This document shows, one piece after another, positions 1 to 6,568 of a stretch of DNA of 11,463 nucleotides (the first letter of the stretch is position 1; every line of letters begins with the position of its first letter). Where the stretch lies: the NCBI GenBank assembly GCA_023245115.1, contig JAHFKX010000018.1, positions 1 to 11,463 of the forward strand, given 5' to 3'. Position numbers and translations under genes: made by a program. Source of the DNA: Candidatus Woesearchaeota archaeon (GTDB lineage Archaea; Nanobdellota; Nanobdellia; UBA10117). Under the pieces are notes generated by a model. That model made no database searches and was not told where the DNA came from. It saw only the letters and a program-made list of their open reading frames with translations.

Positions 1-1
1 G

Positions 2-814
2 GTTGCTGATACATTTGCGAGGTCTGCTGAACATTCTTGGAAGCTGGCAAAGGAGAGGGCAGCAGAGCTGAAGAAGCAGGGCATAATTATTGACCCGCTA
101 AAAATTGCCCCTGCGATTAACCTTGAAAATCCGCCGGCCAATCAGTTTGCGTTCGGCCGCGGCGAAAAAATTGCTGAGCTTGCACAAATGACGCGCGATA
201 AAACGGCTGAGCGTCTGCAAAAAGAGCAGCATCTTAGTGCCGAAGAAGCAAAGAAGGTTGCATCGAGGCTGGTCGGAGTAACTTGGGACGTAGGCCACAT
301 AAATATGCTCAGGCCGGCAGGGTACGAAAAAGAGGATATAATTAATGAGGCAAAAAAGGCTGCAAAATTCGTGAGACATTTCCACGTTACAGATAACTTC
401 GGTACTACTGATGCACATCTCGTTCCCGGTCAAGGCAATGCGCATGCTATGGAACAAGTTGCAGCAATCAGAGATGAAGCAGCAAGGCAGGGCTTTCCGG
501 TAGGCTCACAGGTAAAAGAAATAATGGAAATCGGCGGATTCGTGCAGCATCATAAGACGTCACCATGGCCGTATATTCTGCAGAACTGCGATTCACCGAT
601 TTACGAAACTGGCCCGCAATGGCATGACACTACACATGGCGAGGACGTGGGCTCGCGTTACTTCTTTTCAGAATACTCGTCGGGCTTTGGAAACATATTG
701 CCGGCATACCATTTTGGCCAGTACTTTGGGTCTGGCTTTTCAGAAGTGCCGCTGACATTTGGCGGCATGACGCCGCAGGAAAGAAGCAGATTTGCCGGCG
801 CGCCAATGTCATAA
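2..814 (+). CDS. Xylose-isomerase-like TIM-barrel protein (sugar phosphate isomerase/epimerase or AP-endonuclease-2 superfamily), 5'-truncated by the window
   Basis: The reading frame is open from base 2 to the TAA at 812-814, giving 270 visible residues; the true start lies before the window. The segment WDVGHINM followed by RHFHVTDNFG and DAHLVPGQGNA matches the C-terminal strands of the AP endonuclease 2 / xylose-isomerase-like barrel. In that fold Asp and His of the D-x-G-H strand, His-x-His and Asp-x-His bind divalent metals, and the PGxG turn closes the barrel. The substrate cannot be told from this part. The last 80 or so residues (rich in H, Y, F and G, with HHKTSPWPY and WHDTTHG) form a tail beyond the usual barrel end that I do not recognise. 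The next gene starts 49 bp downstream with its own TATA box, so it is not clearly an operon partner. Fold assignment is fairly secure; specific function is unknown. Confidence 0.8.
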   Translation, partial: VADTFARSAEHSWKLAKERAAELKKQGIIIDPLKIAPAINLENPPANQFAFGRGEKIAELAQMTRDKTAERLQKEQHLSAEEAKKVASRLVGVTWDVGHINMLRPAGYEKEDIINEAKKAAKFVRHFHVTDNFGTTDAHLVPGQGNAHAMEQVAAIRDEAARQGFPVGSQVKEIMEIGGFVQHHKTSPWPYILQNCDSPIYETGPQWHDTTHGEDVGSRYFFSEYSSGFGNILPAYHFGQYFGSGFSEVPLTFGGMTPQERSRFAGAPMS

Positions 815-834
815 CACGAGCGCATCAGCTAAAG

Positions 835-842
835 CTTATAAA
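835..842 (+). promoter_or_regulatory. TATA box for the 288-aa nucleotidyltransferase
   Basis: The core CTTATAAA is centred 25.5 bp before the ATG at 864. This places the transcription start at or next to the start codon, so the mRNA is probably leaderless. Confidence 0.75.
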
Positions 843-863
843 TTAGTAAAATAATAAAATCAT

Positions 864-1730
864 ATGGCCACACATAAAAAATCCGAACACGGGAAGAACG
901 AATCTGAAGTTAAGAAATTTGGGCAGATAGAAGTTTTAGAGCGCGATTATAAATTAGCGTATGGTTTGGCCGTCAAATCTGCAAAGAAATTCAAAACGCT
1001 GATTAAGGGTTTTGTTATGTTTGGTTCTGTTGCTAAAAGAACTGCAAAACCAAGTTCAGATGTTGACGTTGCAATTATTGTTGATGATGCCTCAATAAAG
1101 TGGGATGAAGAAGCAATTGCATGGTATCGCGAAGAAATGGATAAAATCGTTGCGACGCTGGAAGATAATGAACGGCTGCATATTAATACAATTACATTAT
1201 CTTCATTCTGGGAAAACCTGCTTGTGGGCGAACCAGCCGCGCTGAACATACTGCGTTATGGCGTGCCAATATTAGATAATGGATTCATAACGCCAATGAA
1301 GTTTTTACTGTATATGGGCCGTGTCAGGCCTAGCCCGGAAGCAGTTTACAATACGATTGGACGGGTGCCGTGGCATATATTTCGCGGGAAAACAAAAATA
1401 CTTGGCGCAATCGGGGATTTTTACTGGGCGTTCGTCGATTCTGCGCACGGGCCTTTGATGCAGGCCGGCCACACACCGCCATCACCGGAGCATGTCGCGG
1501 ATATGCTGCAAAAAGTTTTCGTTGAGGGAAAAAGGCTGGATGGCAAGTACGTTGACTGGTTCAGAGAAATTTATGATTTAGCACATAAAATGAAGAACAA
1601 CGAAATCCAGTCAGTTACGGGCCAGGAGTATGATAAATGGCTCGAGCGGGTTGAAGATTTTACAAAAGTAATGCACCGGCTTTTCAAGGCCGAAGAGGCT
1701 ACGCACAAGCATTACCAGTTGGGAAAATAA
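864..1730 (+). CDS. Nucleotidyltransferase (MNT/Pol-beta type) with HEPN-like C-terminal region
   Basis: 288 aa. Residues 48-72 hold the nucleotidyltransferase signature: G54-S55, ten residues, then D66-V-D68 (GS-x10-D-x-D) on strands VMFGSVA and DVDVAIIVDD. The third catalytic acid, usually on the next strand, is not evident; that strand reads LHINTITL (105-112). A conserved block, NILRYGVPILDNGFITP (128-144), follows. The C-terminal half (180-275) is helical and contains R234-x6-H241 ahead of a last helix, the arrangement of HEPN domains with an R-x(4-6)-H RNase motif. The protein aligns by eye along residues 45-275 with residues 208-445 of the 642-aa protein encoded further downstream, so the two are paralogues. 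ATG 864 is supported by the TATA spacing. There is no signal peptide or membrane segment, so it is probably cytoplasmic. The NTase family is secure; HEPN assignment and any AMP-transfer or toxin-antitoxin role are inference. Confidence 0.85.
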   Translation: MATHKKSEHGKNESEVKKFGQIEVLERDYKLAYGLAVKSAKKFKTLIKGFVMFGSVAKRTAKPSSDVDVAIIVDDASIKWDEEAIAWYREEMDKIVATLEDNERLHINTITLSSFWENLLVGEPAALNILRYGVPILDNGFITPMKFLLYMGRVRPSPEAVYNTIGRVPWHIFRGKTKILGAIGDFYWAFVDSAHGPLMQAGHTPPSPEHVADMLQKVFVEGKRLDGKYVDWFREIYDLAHKMKNNEIQSVTGQEYDKWLERVEDFTKVMHRLFKAEEATHKHYQLGK

Positions 1731-1765
1731 TTCTTTGTATATTTAGCATGTCTTTAATATATTAT

Positions 1766-1778
1766 AAAAATTAAAAAA
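1766..1778 (-). terminator. Oligo-T terminator candidate for the 302-aa gene
   Basis: Read on the minus strand, runs of six and five T lie 12-24 nt after the stop codon of the 302-aa gene. Archaeal RNA polymerase commonly terminates at such runs. The short gap 1731-1789 between the two convergent genes holds nothing else recognisable apart from T-rich stretches on the plus strand that could end the upstream gene. Confidence 0.5.
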
Positions 1779-1789
1779 TAGCGGATTGT

Positions 1790-2698
1790 TTAACCGCCTT
1801 GTCCAGGCGCACCGTACATTGCATTTGCCCTGGCATTCAATATTGATTGTTGCAATTCCTTTGCTTTGTCTTTATCTAATGTCAATGCAACTTTTTTAGT
1901 TGCAAGCGAAAAGACCTGCTGTAAATATACCATGGCCTGTGGGTTTTCTATTATGCCTTCTGCTACGGTGTTTGATAAATCTTTACTAAAGCCGTATGCA
2001 CCAACAATTAATGCTTCTACGTATTTTTTAACTTGGCCTTCAAGTGCTTCAACTTTAGTCTTAACTTTTTCCATTATTTCTTGATTGCCATTTCTGGCCT
2101 CGTTTTGTAGTCTTTGCATATACTGCCTGTGTTCGCCTATAAACGCCATAAGTGATTTTCCATCTTTTAGTGCTTCCATGAAAATAGGTTTATACTCATC
2201 TTTCAGCTCATCGAATTTGAGGTTATCGATAAGGGTGCCTTCTTTCCACGCATCAAGTTTCATGCCAAATGCTGTTTCGAATTGCGCTTTGTATGCTTTT
2301 TCGGCAAAGTTTTGTTTTATACTCGCTGGCGTGCAGTCATAAAGTTTCTTGCCGGTTTCTTGTAAGATGCCCACTAAAGTATTGAATGCTTGTTTATTAC
2401 TTTCAGGATTTAAAAAAAGGCCGTAAGTTAAATCAGTCTGTTGTTGTAATTCCTGATCTCTAAAACCCATGGCTTCATAATGCCATTTTATTGATTCTTT
2501 GAGCTTTTGTCTGGTTTGATCGAGAATTTCTTGGGCCTCTGGGTCTTGCCTACGCGCTAGTTCACCAATTCTTTGTAACTGTACAATTGGTGCATTTAAA
2601 TTTACAAGTGTATCTTCCAAACCGCTTTTCGTACTATCTGGAAGTTTTGTCCATTTGAATTGTTCTGGAACTTGTGGCGCGTTTACCATATTTTTCAC
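1790..2698 (-). CDS. Uncharacterised alpha-helical cytoplasmic protein
   Basis: 302 aa that I do not recognise. It is Gln/Lys/Glu-rich and predicted by eye to be almost wholly helical, with amphipathic stretches such as LQRIGELARRQDPEAQEILD (41-60) and KVKTKVEALEGQVKKYVEAL. It ends in a small Ala/Gly tail (NAMYGAPGQGG). There is no signal peptide, membrane segment, metal motif or NTase motif. The start is GTG at 2698: the minus-strand TATA core at 2720-2727 is centred 25.5 bp upstream, the same spacing as at ATG-starting leaderless genes here, which favours this GTG over the ATG three codons later (2689). The gene sits on the opposite strand between two paralogous nucleotidyltransferase genes and diverges from the larger one, with 130 bp between the start codons. 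Its position suggests either a functional link or a later insertion splitting a tandem pair; neither is shown. Confidence 0.75.
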   Translation of the reverse strand: MKNMVNAPQVPEQFKWTKLPDSTKSGLEDTLVNLNAPIVQLQRIGELARRQDPEAQEILDQTRQKLKESIKWHYEAMGFRDQELQQQTDLTYGLFLNPESNKQAFNTLVGILQETGKKLYDCTPASIKQNFAEKAYKAQFETAFGMKLDAWKEGTLIDNLKFDELKDEYKPIFMEALKDGKSLMAFIGEHRQYMQRLQNEARNGNQEIMEKVKTKVEALEGQVKKYVEALIVGAYGFSKDLSNTVAEGIIENPQAMVYLQQVFSLATKKVALTLDKDKAKELQQSILNARANAMYGAPGQGG

Positions 2699-2719
2699 GT
2701 ATTAATTACAATATTGTTA

Positions 2720-2727
2720 TATATAAA
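2720..2727 (-). promoter_or_regulatory. TATA box for the 302-aa gene
   Basis: The minus-strand core TTTATATA is centred 25.5 bp before the GTG at 2698. The predicted transcription start coincides with the GTG, supporting a leaderless GTG start. Confidence 0.75.
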
Positions 2728-2783
2728 GGTTTCGGTACTATGCCTGCCCTAATTCCTTTAAAAAGCTATCGATTTACCAAAGC

Positions 2784-2791
2784 TTTATAAA
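2784..2791 (+). promoter_or_regulatory. TATA box for the 642-aa nucleotidyltransferase operon
   Basis: The core TTTATAAA predicts transcription start near 2813. That leaves a short leader of about 16 nt before ATG 2829, unlike most promoters in this window, where the predicted start falls on the first codon. Confidence 0.7.
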
Positions 2792-2818
2792 CACTATTGT
2801 AGCTTATAGAATATAATT

Positions 2819-2822
2819 GAGG
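2819..2822 (+). promoter_or_regulatory. Ribosome binding site deciding the start at 2829
   Basis: GAGG (as TTGAGG from 2817) lies six bases before ATG 2829 and inside the predicted short leader. This favours ATG 2829 over the in-frame TTG at 2817. Confidence 0.55.
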
Positions 2823-2828
2823 CTTACT

Positions 2829-4757
2829 ATGGTTAAGAAAACACAAGTTCCAACACCTGAAAACGTACAACCAGTCCCGATGGATTATCAGTCTACAATG
2901 GCAGGGCCAGAGATGCCTGGCCAGCTATCGCAACAGCAAATGCAGCAGCAGATGCAGGCCGTGGCTACGAAGATAAGAGAGCAATTAGAAAGCCTAAAAG
3001 CTAAATCTGAAGGCTTTGTTAAAGAAGTCAATTCAAAATATAAGAAAGAAGTTATGGGCATGATACTGCTGCCTCCAAGGCCGCAGCAATTATGCGTCAA
3101 GTGTAATTCTGATAATGTTAAGATAGCAGATACAAAGGCGCACTGTAATACGTGCAGTGCAGATTTCAGCACAATCGATTTGCTCGTTTTGGCAAATTTC
3201 GAGGGCAGCCTCGATGAGAAGATGAAGCAAAAGGATGAGTTTGACAAGAAACTCAGGGAAATGGCTAACAAAAAGTTAGATGTCAATGTTTCTTCTGCCC
3301 TGCTTGATGAGGTTTGGGATATGTGCCTTAAAGGCAAATACGAAATACTAAATCTAATAACAATTGGTGTACCAATCTATGATGCCGGCTGGCTTGGCGC
3401 GTTAAAAGCAGCTGAAGTCCACAAGCGAATGGTACTACAAAAATTCGAAAAGTACGTCGTATCCTACGTGCTTGCGGGCTCGCTTGTAAAAGGCAGGGCC
3501 ACAAAAGAATCAGATATTGATACGTTCATTGTTATAGACGACACTGATGTTACAAGGATGACTGCTGCGGAACTTGTCTCTAAATTGCGCGCAATCATTT
3601 GGGGCATGGCCGCTGAGGCAGGCTATGCCGCAGGCGTCGGAAACAAGCTAAACGTACAAATTTACGTTCTGACAGAAATGTGGAATACGATTAAGGCAGC
3701 CAACCCAGTCATATTCACTTTCCTGCGTGATGGCATTCCGTTGTATGACCGTGGCTTGTTCACGCCGTGGAAGCTCCTGTTGAAACAGGGAAAAATAACA
3801 CCAACGCCTGAGGCAATAGACACATATATGAAGAGTGGCAAGCAGATGATTGACAGAACAAAGTTCACGCTGAAAAATATTGCGGTTGAAGATTTCTTCT
3901 GGGCAACGCTTACGCCTTCGCAGGGTGCGTTAATGTTGTTAGGTGTTCCGCCGCCAGACCCAAAGGAAACCCCGATTCTGATGCGCGAGAATTTTGTCAA
4001 ACCAGGCTTGCTTGAAGATAAGTGGGTTAAAATTCTGGAGGATATCTTACAGCTTAGAAAAGACATTGAACACGGCAAGGTTAAGGATGTTTCTGCGAAG
4101 CTTGTTGATGAATATCTAGATAATACTGAAAAATACTTGGCTCGCCTGGATAAGTTAATGAAACAAATTGAAGTTCAGGAAGTCAAGAAAGAGATAAGAC
4201 AGCTTTACGAAAAAACAATGGATGATGTGCTGGCAGCGCTGAAAATGGTTGAAGTAAAAGCAGATGCCAGTGATGCTGCAAAGCAATTTGAGAAAAATCT
4301 CATTGCAAAAAAACTTGCGTCCAGCAAATATTTGGAAGTCATAGAAAGCGTGCTTGCCATGAACAAGGAACAGAAGGGCGACCGCGGACAGATTGCTTCT
4401 CTTGCCTTTGAGCAGGACAGGCTTGCAAAAGATACATTTGACCTGATTCGTGCGGAAAAAGGCAAGAAGGTTGAGAAGTTCAAAATATCTGCAACCTATG
4501 GCGGCAAAAAGGCAGATATATGGATGCTGACAGATGCCGCATATATTTTGTACAACACTTCGGACCCGAAGACTGAGATGAAAAAATACAAAATCGCAGA
4601 TGATGGTTCGCTGGTAGACGAGAAGGCAACTGCTCTTAAGGAAATTAATGAAGCCTTGGAAAAGTTTGCAGGCACTCCAACAACACTGACAAAGAACACG
4701 ATTGAGAGTTTAAAGAAGTTGCTCGGTACGGATGTCAAGCTTGTGGTTGGGGCGTAA
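2829..4757 (+). CDS. Zinc-ribbon nucleotidyltransferase with HEPN-like region and extra C-terminal domain
   Basis: 642 aa from ATG 2829 (a TTG four codons upstream is less likely). Order: Gln/Met-rich low-complexity N-terminus (20-45) and helix; zinc ribbon with C89-x2-C92 and C106-x2-C109; a degenerate NTase-like half domain (112-195) ending in TIGVPIYDAG; an intact NTase core with G217-S218, ten residues, D229-I-D231; the conserved block LRDGIPLYDRGLFTP (299-313); a helical region with R410-x4-H415 resembling the HEPN R-x(4-6)-H motif; long Lys/Glu-rich helices (440-540); and a C-terminal alpha/beta domain (550-642). The third NTase acid appears replaced (LNVQIYVL, 274-281). Residues 208-445 are paralogous to the 288-aa protein encoded upstream. 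Its stop overlaps the start of the next gene by one base, so the two are co-translated. The NTase and zinc ribbon are secure; substrate and HEPN activity are inference. Confidence 0.85.
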   Translation: MVKKTQVPTPENVQPVPMDYQSTMAGPEMPGQLSQQQMQQQMQAVATKIREQLESLKAKSEGFVKEVNSKYKKEVMGMILLPPRPQQLCVKCNSDNVKIADTKAHCNTCSADFSTIDLLVLANFEGSLDEKMKQKDEFDKKLREMANKKLDVNVSSALLDEVWDMCLKGKYEILNLITIGVPIYDAGWLGALKAAEVHKRMVLQKFEKYVVSYVLAGSLVKGRATKESDIDTFIVIDDTDVTRMTAAELVSKLRAIIWGMAAEAGYAAGVGNKLNVQIYVLTEMWNTIKAANPVIFTFLRDGIPLYDRGLFTPWKLLLKQGKITPTPEAIDTYMKSGKQMIDRTKFTLKNIAVEDFFWATLTPSQGALMLLGVPPPDPKETPILMRENFVKPGLLEDKWVKILEDILQLRKDIEHGKVKDVSAKLVDEYLDNTEKYLARLDKLMKQIEVQEVKKEIRQLYEKTMDDVLAALKMVEVKADASDAAKQFEKNLIAKKLASSKYLEVIESVLAMNKEQKGDRGQIASLAFEQDRLAKDTFDLIRAEKGKKVEKFKISATYGGKKADIWMLTDAAYILYNTSDPKTEMKKYKIADDGSLVDEKATALKEINEALEKFAGTPTTLTKNTIESLKKLLGTDVKLVVGA

Positions 4758-4990
4758 TGGCAGAAGAAGATTATAATTGCGTTTTGGCGGCCGCAGTATT
4801 CCGAGCAAAAAGTACTGCCCCTCCTTTGCCAGTACGTGAATTTATCCTTCCACAACGGCAGCTATTCCCGTATGATTGCACAGATGCGGCAGAGCTCGAT
4901 AGGTTAGCATACAACAACTTCCAGCGCACTTTCAATATTCCCTGGGAGAAACAGCTAAAAATCTTGCAAAAATTGTTAAGTTGGGAGTAA
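4757..4990 (+). CDS. Small uncharacterised protein, translationally coupled to the large nucleotidyltransferase
   Basis: 77 aa that I do not recognise. The start and the preceding stop share one base (TAATG), which implies operon membership and translational re-initiation. No clear Shine-Dalgarno element precedes it, only a G-rich stretch. The protein is acidic at the start (MAEEDY), Pro-rich in the middle (TAPPLPVREFILPQRQLFPY) and ends in a helix with NIPWEKQLKILQKLLSWE. Only two Cys are present (C8 and C41), so it is not a zinc finger. There is no signal peptide and no convincing membrane segment. The tight coupling to a 642-aa NTase suggests a small partner or regulator of that enzyme, made in fixed ratio; that is inference from layout only. 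The gap 4991-5070 after it holds AT-rich sequence including the 12-bp palindrome AATTATATAATT (5040-5051), and no gene. Confidence 0.7.
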   Translation: MAEEDYNCVLAAAVFRAKSTAPPLPVREFILPQRQLFPYDCTDAAELDRLAYNNFQRTFNIPWEKQLKILQKLLSWE

Positions 4991-5070
4991 GCTGTTTTGG
5001 TAGTAAACCCTGGCGCGGTTAATATGCGAAAACACAGATAATTATATAATTTTAGTTCGCTATGGAAAGG

Positions 5071-5078
5071 TTTATAAA
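5071..5078 (+). promoter_or_regulatory. TATA box for the creatininase-family gene
   Basis: TTTATAAA is centred 25.5 bp before ATG 5100. This picks ATG 5100 over the out-of-frame ATG at 5095 and predicts a leaderless transcript. Confidence 0.8.
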
Positions 5079-5099
5079 TAGTGCGCTGTCTTTTATGGC

Positions 5100-5822
5100 A
5101 TGGTTAAAAAAACGGGACACGGAGGCAAAGTTTTACTATGGGAAGAGATGACCAGCTCACAGATAGACGCACTGGATAGGCGGCTACCGGTTGTTATTCC
5201 CATCGGTTCTATTGAGATGCATGGACCACACTTGCCAGTTGGCTGCGATACAATTGCCGCATCCAGGCTAGCCGAAGATGCATGCGTAATAACTGGCGCG
5301 ATACTCGCACCTTCTGTTGCGTATGGAATCATTCCGATTGGCGAGCATAATGGTGATGTTCCGATTAGCATAAACGCATTTACTGCCTATGTGCGAAACG
5401 TTGTTGAAGGCTTTTATAAAAACCAATTTAACAAGATAATTTTAGTTAATGGGCATGGCGGAAACATTGACGCATTGGAAAGTATTTGCGCGGACGCGCT
5501 TGAAGCACATAACGATATTAAGATAATAAATTATGAGTGGTGGCGTTATAACATACCAATAGCATGGGAGCCAATCATAAATGATGGCACTCATGCAGAC
5601 CGCGGCGAAACTGGATTTATGCTTGCAGTCCGGCCAGATATTGTTAACATGAAACAAGCGAAAGATTCCAACGGGACAAAGGCAAAGGCGTGGTATTACC
5701 AGCAGGGCAGCGGCGTGGACGGGCATCCAACGCAGGCCACAGCACGAGAAGGCAGGACAATTTACAGAATAGTTCTGAGAAAGCTCGTAGACTTGGTAAG
5801 GGCTGCAAAAACAGATAGTTAG
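5100..5822 (+). CDS. Creatininase-family metal-dependent amidohydrolase
   Basis: 240 aa, typical length for the creatininase family. Visible family motifs are IGSIEMHGPHLPVGCD (35-50), with the metal-binding E39, H41 and D50; EHNG (82-85); the strongly conserved VNGHGGN (116-122), with H119; and HADRGETG (165-172), with H165 and E170. In the family these residues hold a two-metal centre that hydrolyses C-N amide bonds in cyclic or formylated substrates. Members include creatininase, the archaeal formamide hydrolase ArfB of F420/riboflavin synthesis, and MftE of mycofactocin maturation. The sequence does not tell which reaction applies, and no flavin or F420 gene is adjacent. In an archaeon without creatine metabolism, an ArfB-like role is one candidate. 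It is a single-gene unit with its own TATA box upstream and a stem-loop downstream. Family assignment is secure. Confidence 0.92.
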   Translation: MVKKTGHGGKVLLWEEMTSSQIDALDRRLPVVIPIGSIEMHGPHLPVGCDTIAASRLAEDACVITGAILAPSVAYGIIPIGEHNGDVPISINAFTAYVRNVVEGFYKNQFNKIILVNGHGGNIDALESICADALEAHNDIKIINYEWWRYNIPIAWEPIINDGTHADRGETGFMLAVRPDIVNMKQAKDSNGTKAKAWYYQQGSGVDGHPTQATAREGRTIYRIVLRKLVDLVRAAKTDS

Positions 5823-5833
5823 ATTTATGAAAC

Positions 5834-5879
5834 AAGTGTGCGAACATAGAAAAATCACCTAATGTTGCAGCACTTTTCC
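5834..5879 (+). terminator. Stem-loop plus short T-run after the creatininase-family gene
   Basis: The arms AAGTGTGCGAACAT (5834-5847) and ATGTTGCAGCACTT (5862-5875) pair over 13 bp with one bulged base on each side and a 14-nt A-rich loop. They run into TTTT at 5874-5877. The position 11 bp after the stop and before the eL33 promoter fits a terminator; a 3' stability element is the alternative. Confidence 0.5.
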
Positions 5880-5903
5880 CATTCAGTTAGTTCATGAGTT
5901 AAC

Positions 5904-5911
5904 TTTATAAA
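5904..5911 (+). promoter_or_regulatory. TATA box for the eL33 gene
   Basis: TTTATAAA is centred 25.5 bp before ATG 5933, again a leaderless arrangement. Confidence 0.8.
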
Positions 5912-5932
5912 TGAACTTTAAGTGCATAAGCT

Positions 5933-6193
5933 ATGAAAGCAGTCGTTTTGAATTACCGTGGAAGCCACAAGCAGCAAACTAATAAACAGATGCTTGTAAA
6001 AGTAGACGGAGTTGACACGAAGCCTGCTGCTGCAAAGCTTGTTGGCAAAACTGTTACTTACACTACTATCTCGGGCCGTAAAATTTCCGGAAAAATATCT
6101 GCCCCACACGGTGGCAAGGGCGTTGTTAGAGTTATATTTGCTGACAAAGGCCTACCGGGACAGGCACTGGGCCAGCCTGTTGTTGTAGAGTAG
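5933..6193 (+). CDS. rpl35ae: Large-subunit ribosomal protein eL33 (L35Ae)
   Basis: 86 aa, the normal size for archaeal L35Ae. Recognisable features are the N-terminal strand MKAVVLNYRGSHKQQTNKQM, the GKTVTY strand, the loop SGRKISGKISAPHGGKGVVRVIF and the closing GLPGQALGQPVVV. The family forms a small beta-barrel on the 50S subunit of many archaea and on the eukaryotic 60S subunit, and has no bacterial counterpart, so it marks the window as archaeal. It is alone in its transcription unit. Its last 62 bases (6132-6193) are also coding on the other strand for the C-terminus of a 141-aa protein, a tail-to-tail overlap. The start is fixed by the TATA spacing. Identification is confident. Confidence 0.95.
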   Translation: MKAVVLNYRGSHKQQTNKQMLVKVDGVDTKPAAAKLVGKTVTYTTISGRKISGKISAPHGGKGVVRVIFADKGLPGQALGQPVVVE

Positions 6194-6557
6194 AACGTAA
6201 ATCAGGCAAGTTAGCCAGCTTTTCCAAAAGTAATTCTAAGTCTTCCAGTAGTACATCATTAACCTTATGATTGAAACTGCGCATTTCACCAGCAATTGAT
6301 GGGTACTCAATTCTCATTGCCTTGCCCCAATCAATCAGTTGCTGGCCAAGCGCAAGGCCTGCGGTAAAGTGTTGCTTCTCTAACTGTAAGAGCTGTGCTT
6401 CAAAAATATCAGAACCGATACATGCGTCCAGCAAACCAGGATGAATTAAAAAGGTTATGTCTTCAAATACATATTTACTGCTCGAACCATCTTTCGTTCG
6501 ATAAACTAAATCTGCGCCTAATCTGCGTAAGTAATTTTCGGCGTCGATAGTATTCAT
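6132..6557 (-). CDS. Uncharacterised protein, second gene of a two-gene operon
   Basis: 141 aa from ATG 6557, not recognised. The start is supported by AGGA (6565-6568 on the minus strand), embedded in the upstream gene's stop codon region and seven bases before the ATG. A longer reading with starts up to 6680 would overlap the upstream gene and is unlikely. The N-terminus looks like a small alpha/beta unit (NYLRRLGADLVYRTKDGSSS, then YVFEDITFLIHPG). The middle and C-terminal parts are helical, with an acidic leucine-rich segment (NDVLLEDLELLLEKLANLPD). The last 20 or so residues are Gln/Pro/Val-rich and lie antisense to the eL33 gene, so they may be poorly conserved. There are no catalytic motifs, signal peptide or membrane segment. 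The partner gene ends ten bases upstream. The short two-gene layout with a palindromic leader is compatible with, but not proof of, a toxin-antitoxin-like pair. Confidence 0.65.
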   Translation of the reverse strand: MNTIDAENYLRRLGADLVYRTKDGSSSKYVFEDITFLIHPGLLDACIGSDIFEAQLLQLEKQHFTAGLALGQQLIDWGKAMRIEYPSIAGEMRSFNHKVNDVLLEDLELLLEKLANLPDLRSTLQQQAGPVPVPVGLCQQI

Positions 6558-6564
6558 TCTAAAA

Positions 6565-6568
6565 TCCT
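6565..6568 (-). promoter_or_regulatory. Ribosome binding site for the 141-aa gene
   Basis: The minus-strand sequence TAAGGA overlaps the stop codon of the 119-aa gene, with AGGA seven bases before ATG 6557. It is one of the few Shine-Dalgarno-like sites in the window, as expected for an internal operon gene. Confidence 0.55.

Noticed and set aside
98..457. Minus-strand open frame of 119 codons opposite the TIM-barrel gene
   Set aside because: It lies wholly antisense to a frame with clear family motifs, and its own translation is Cys/Phe-rich with no promoter.
2817..2828. TTG at 2817 as the start of the 642-aa protein
   Set aside because: The TTG overlaps the Shine-Dalgarno sequence that correctly positions ATG 2829.
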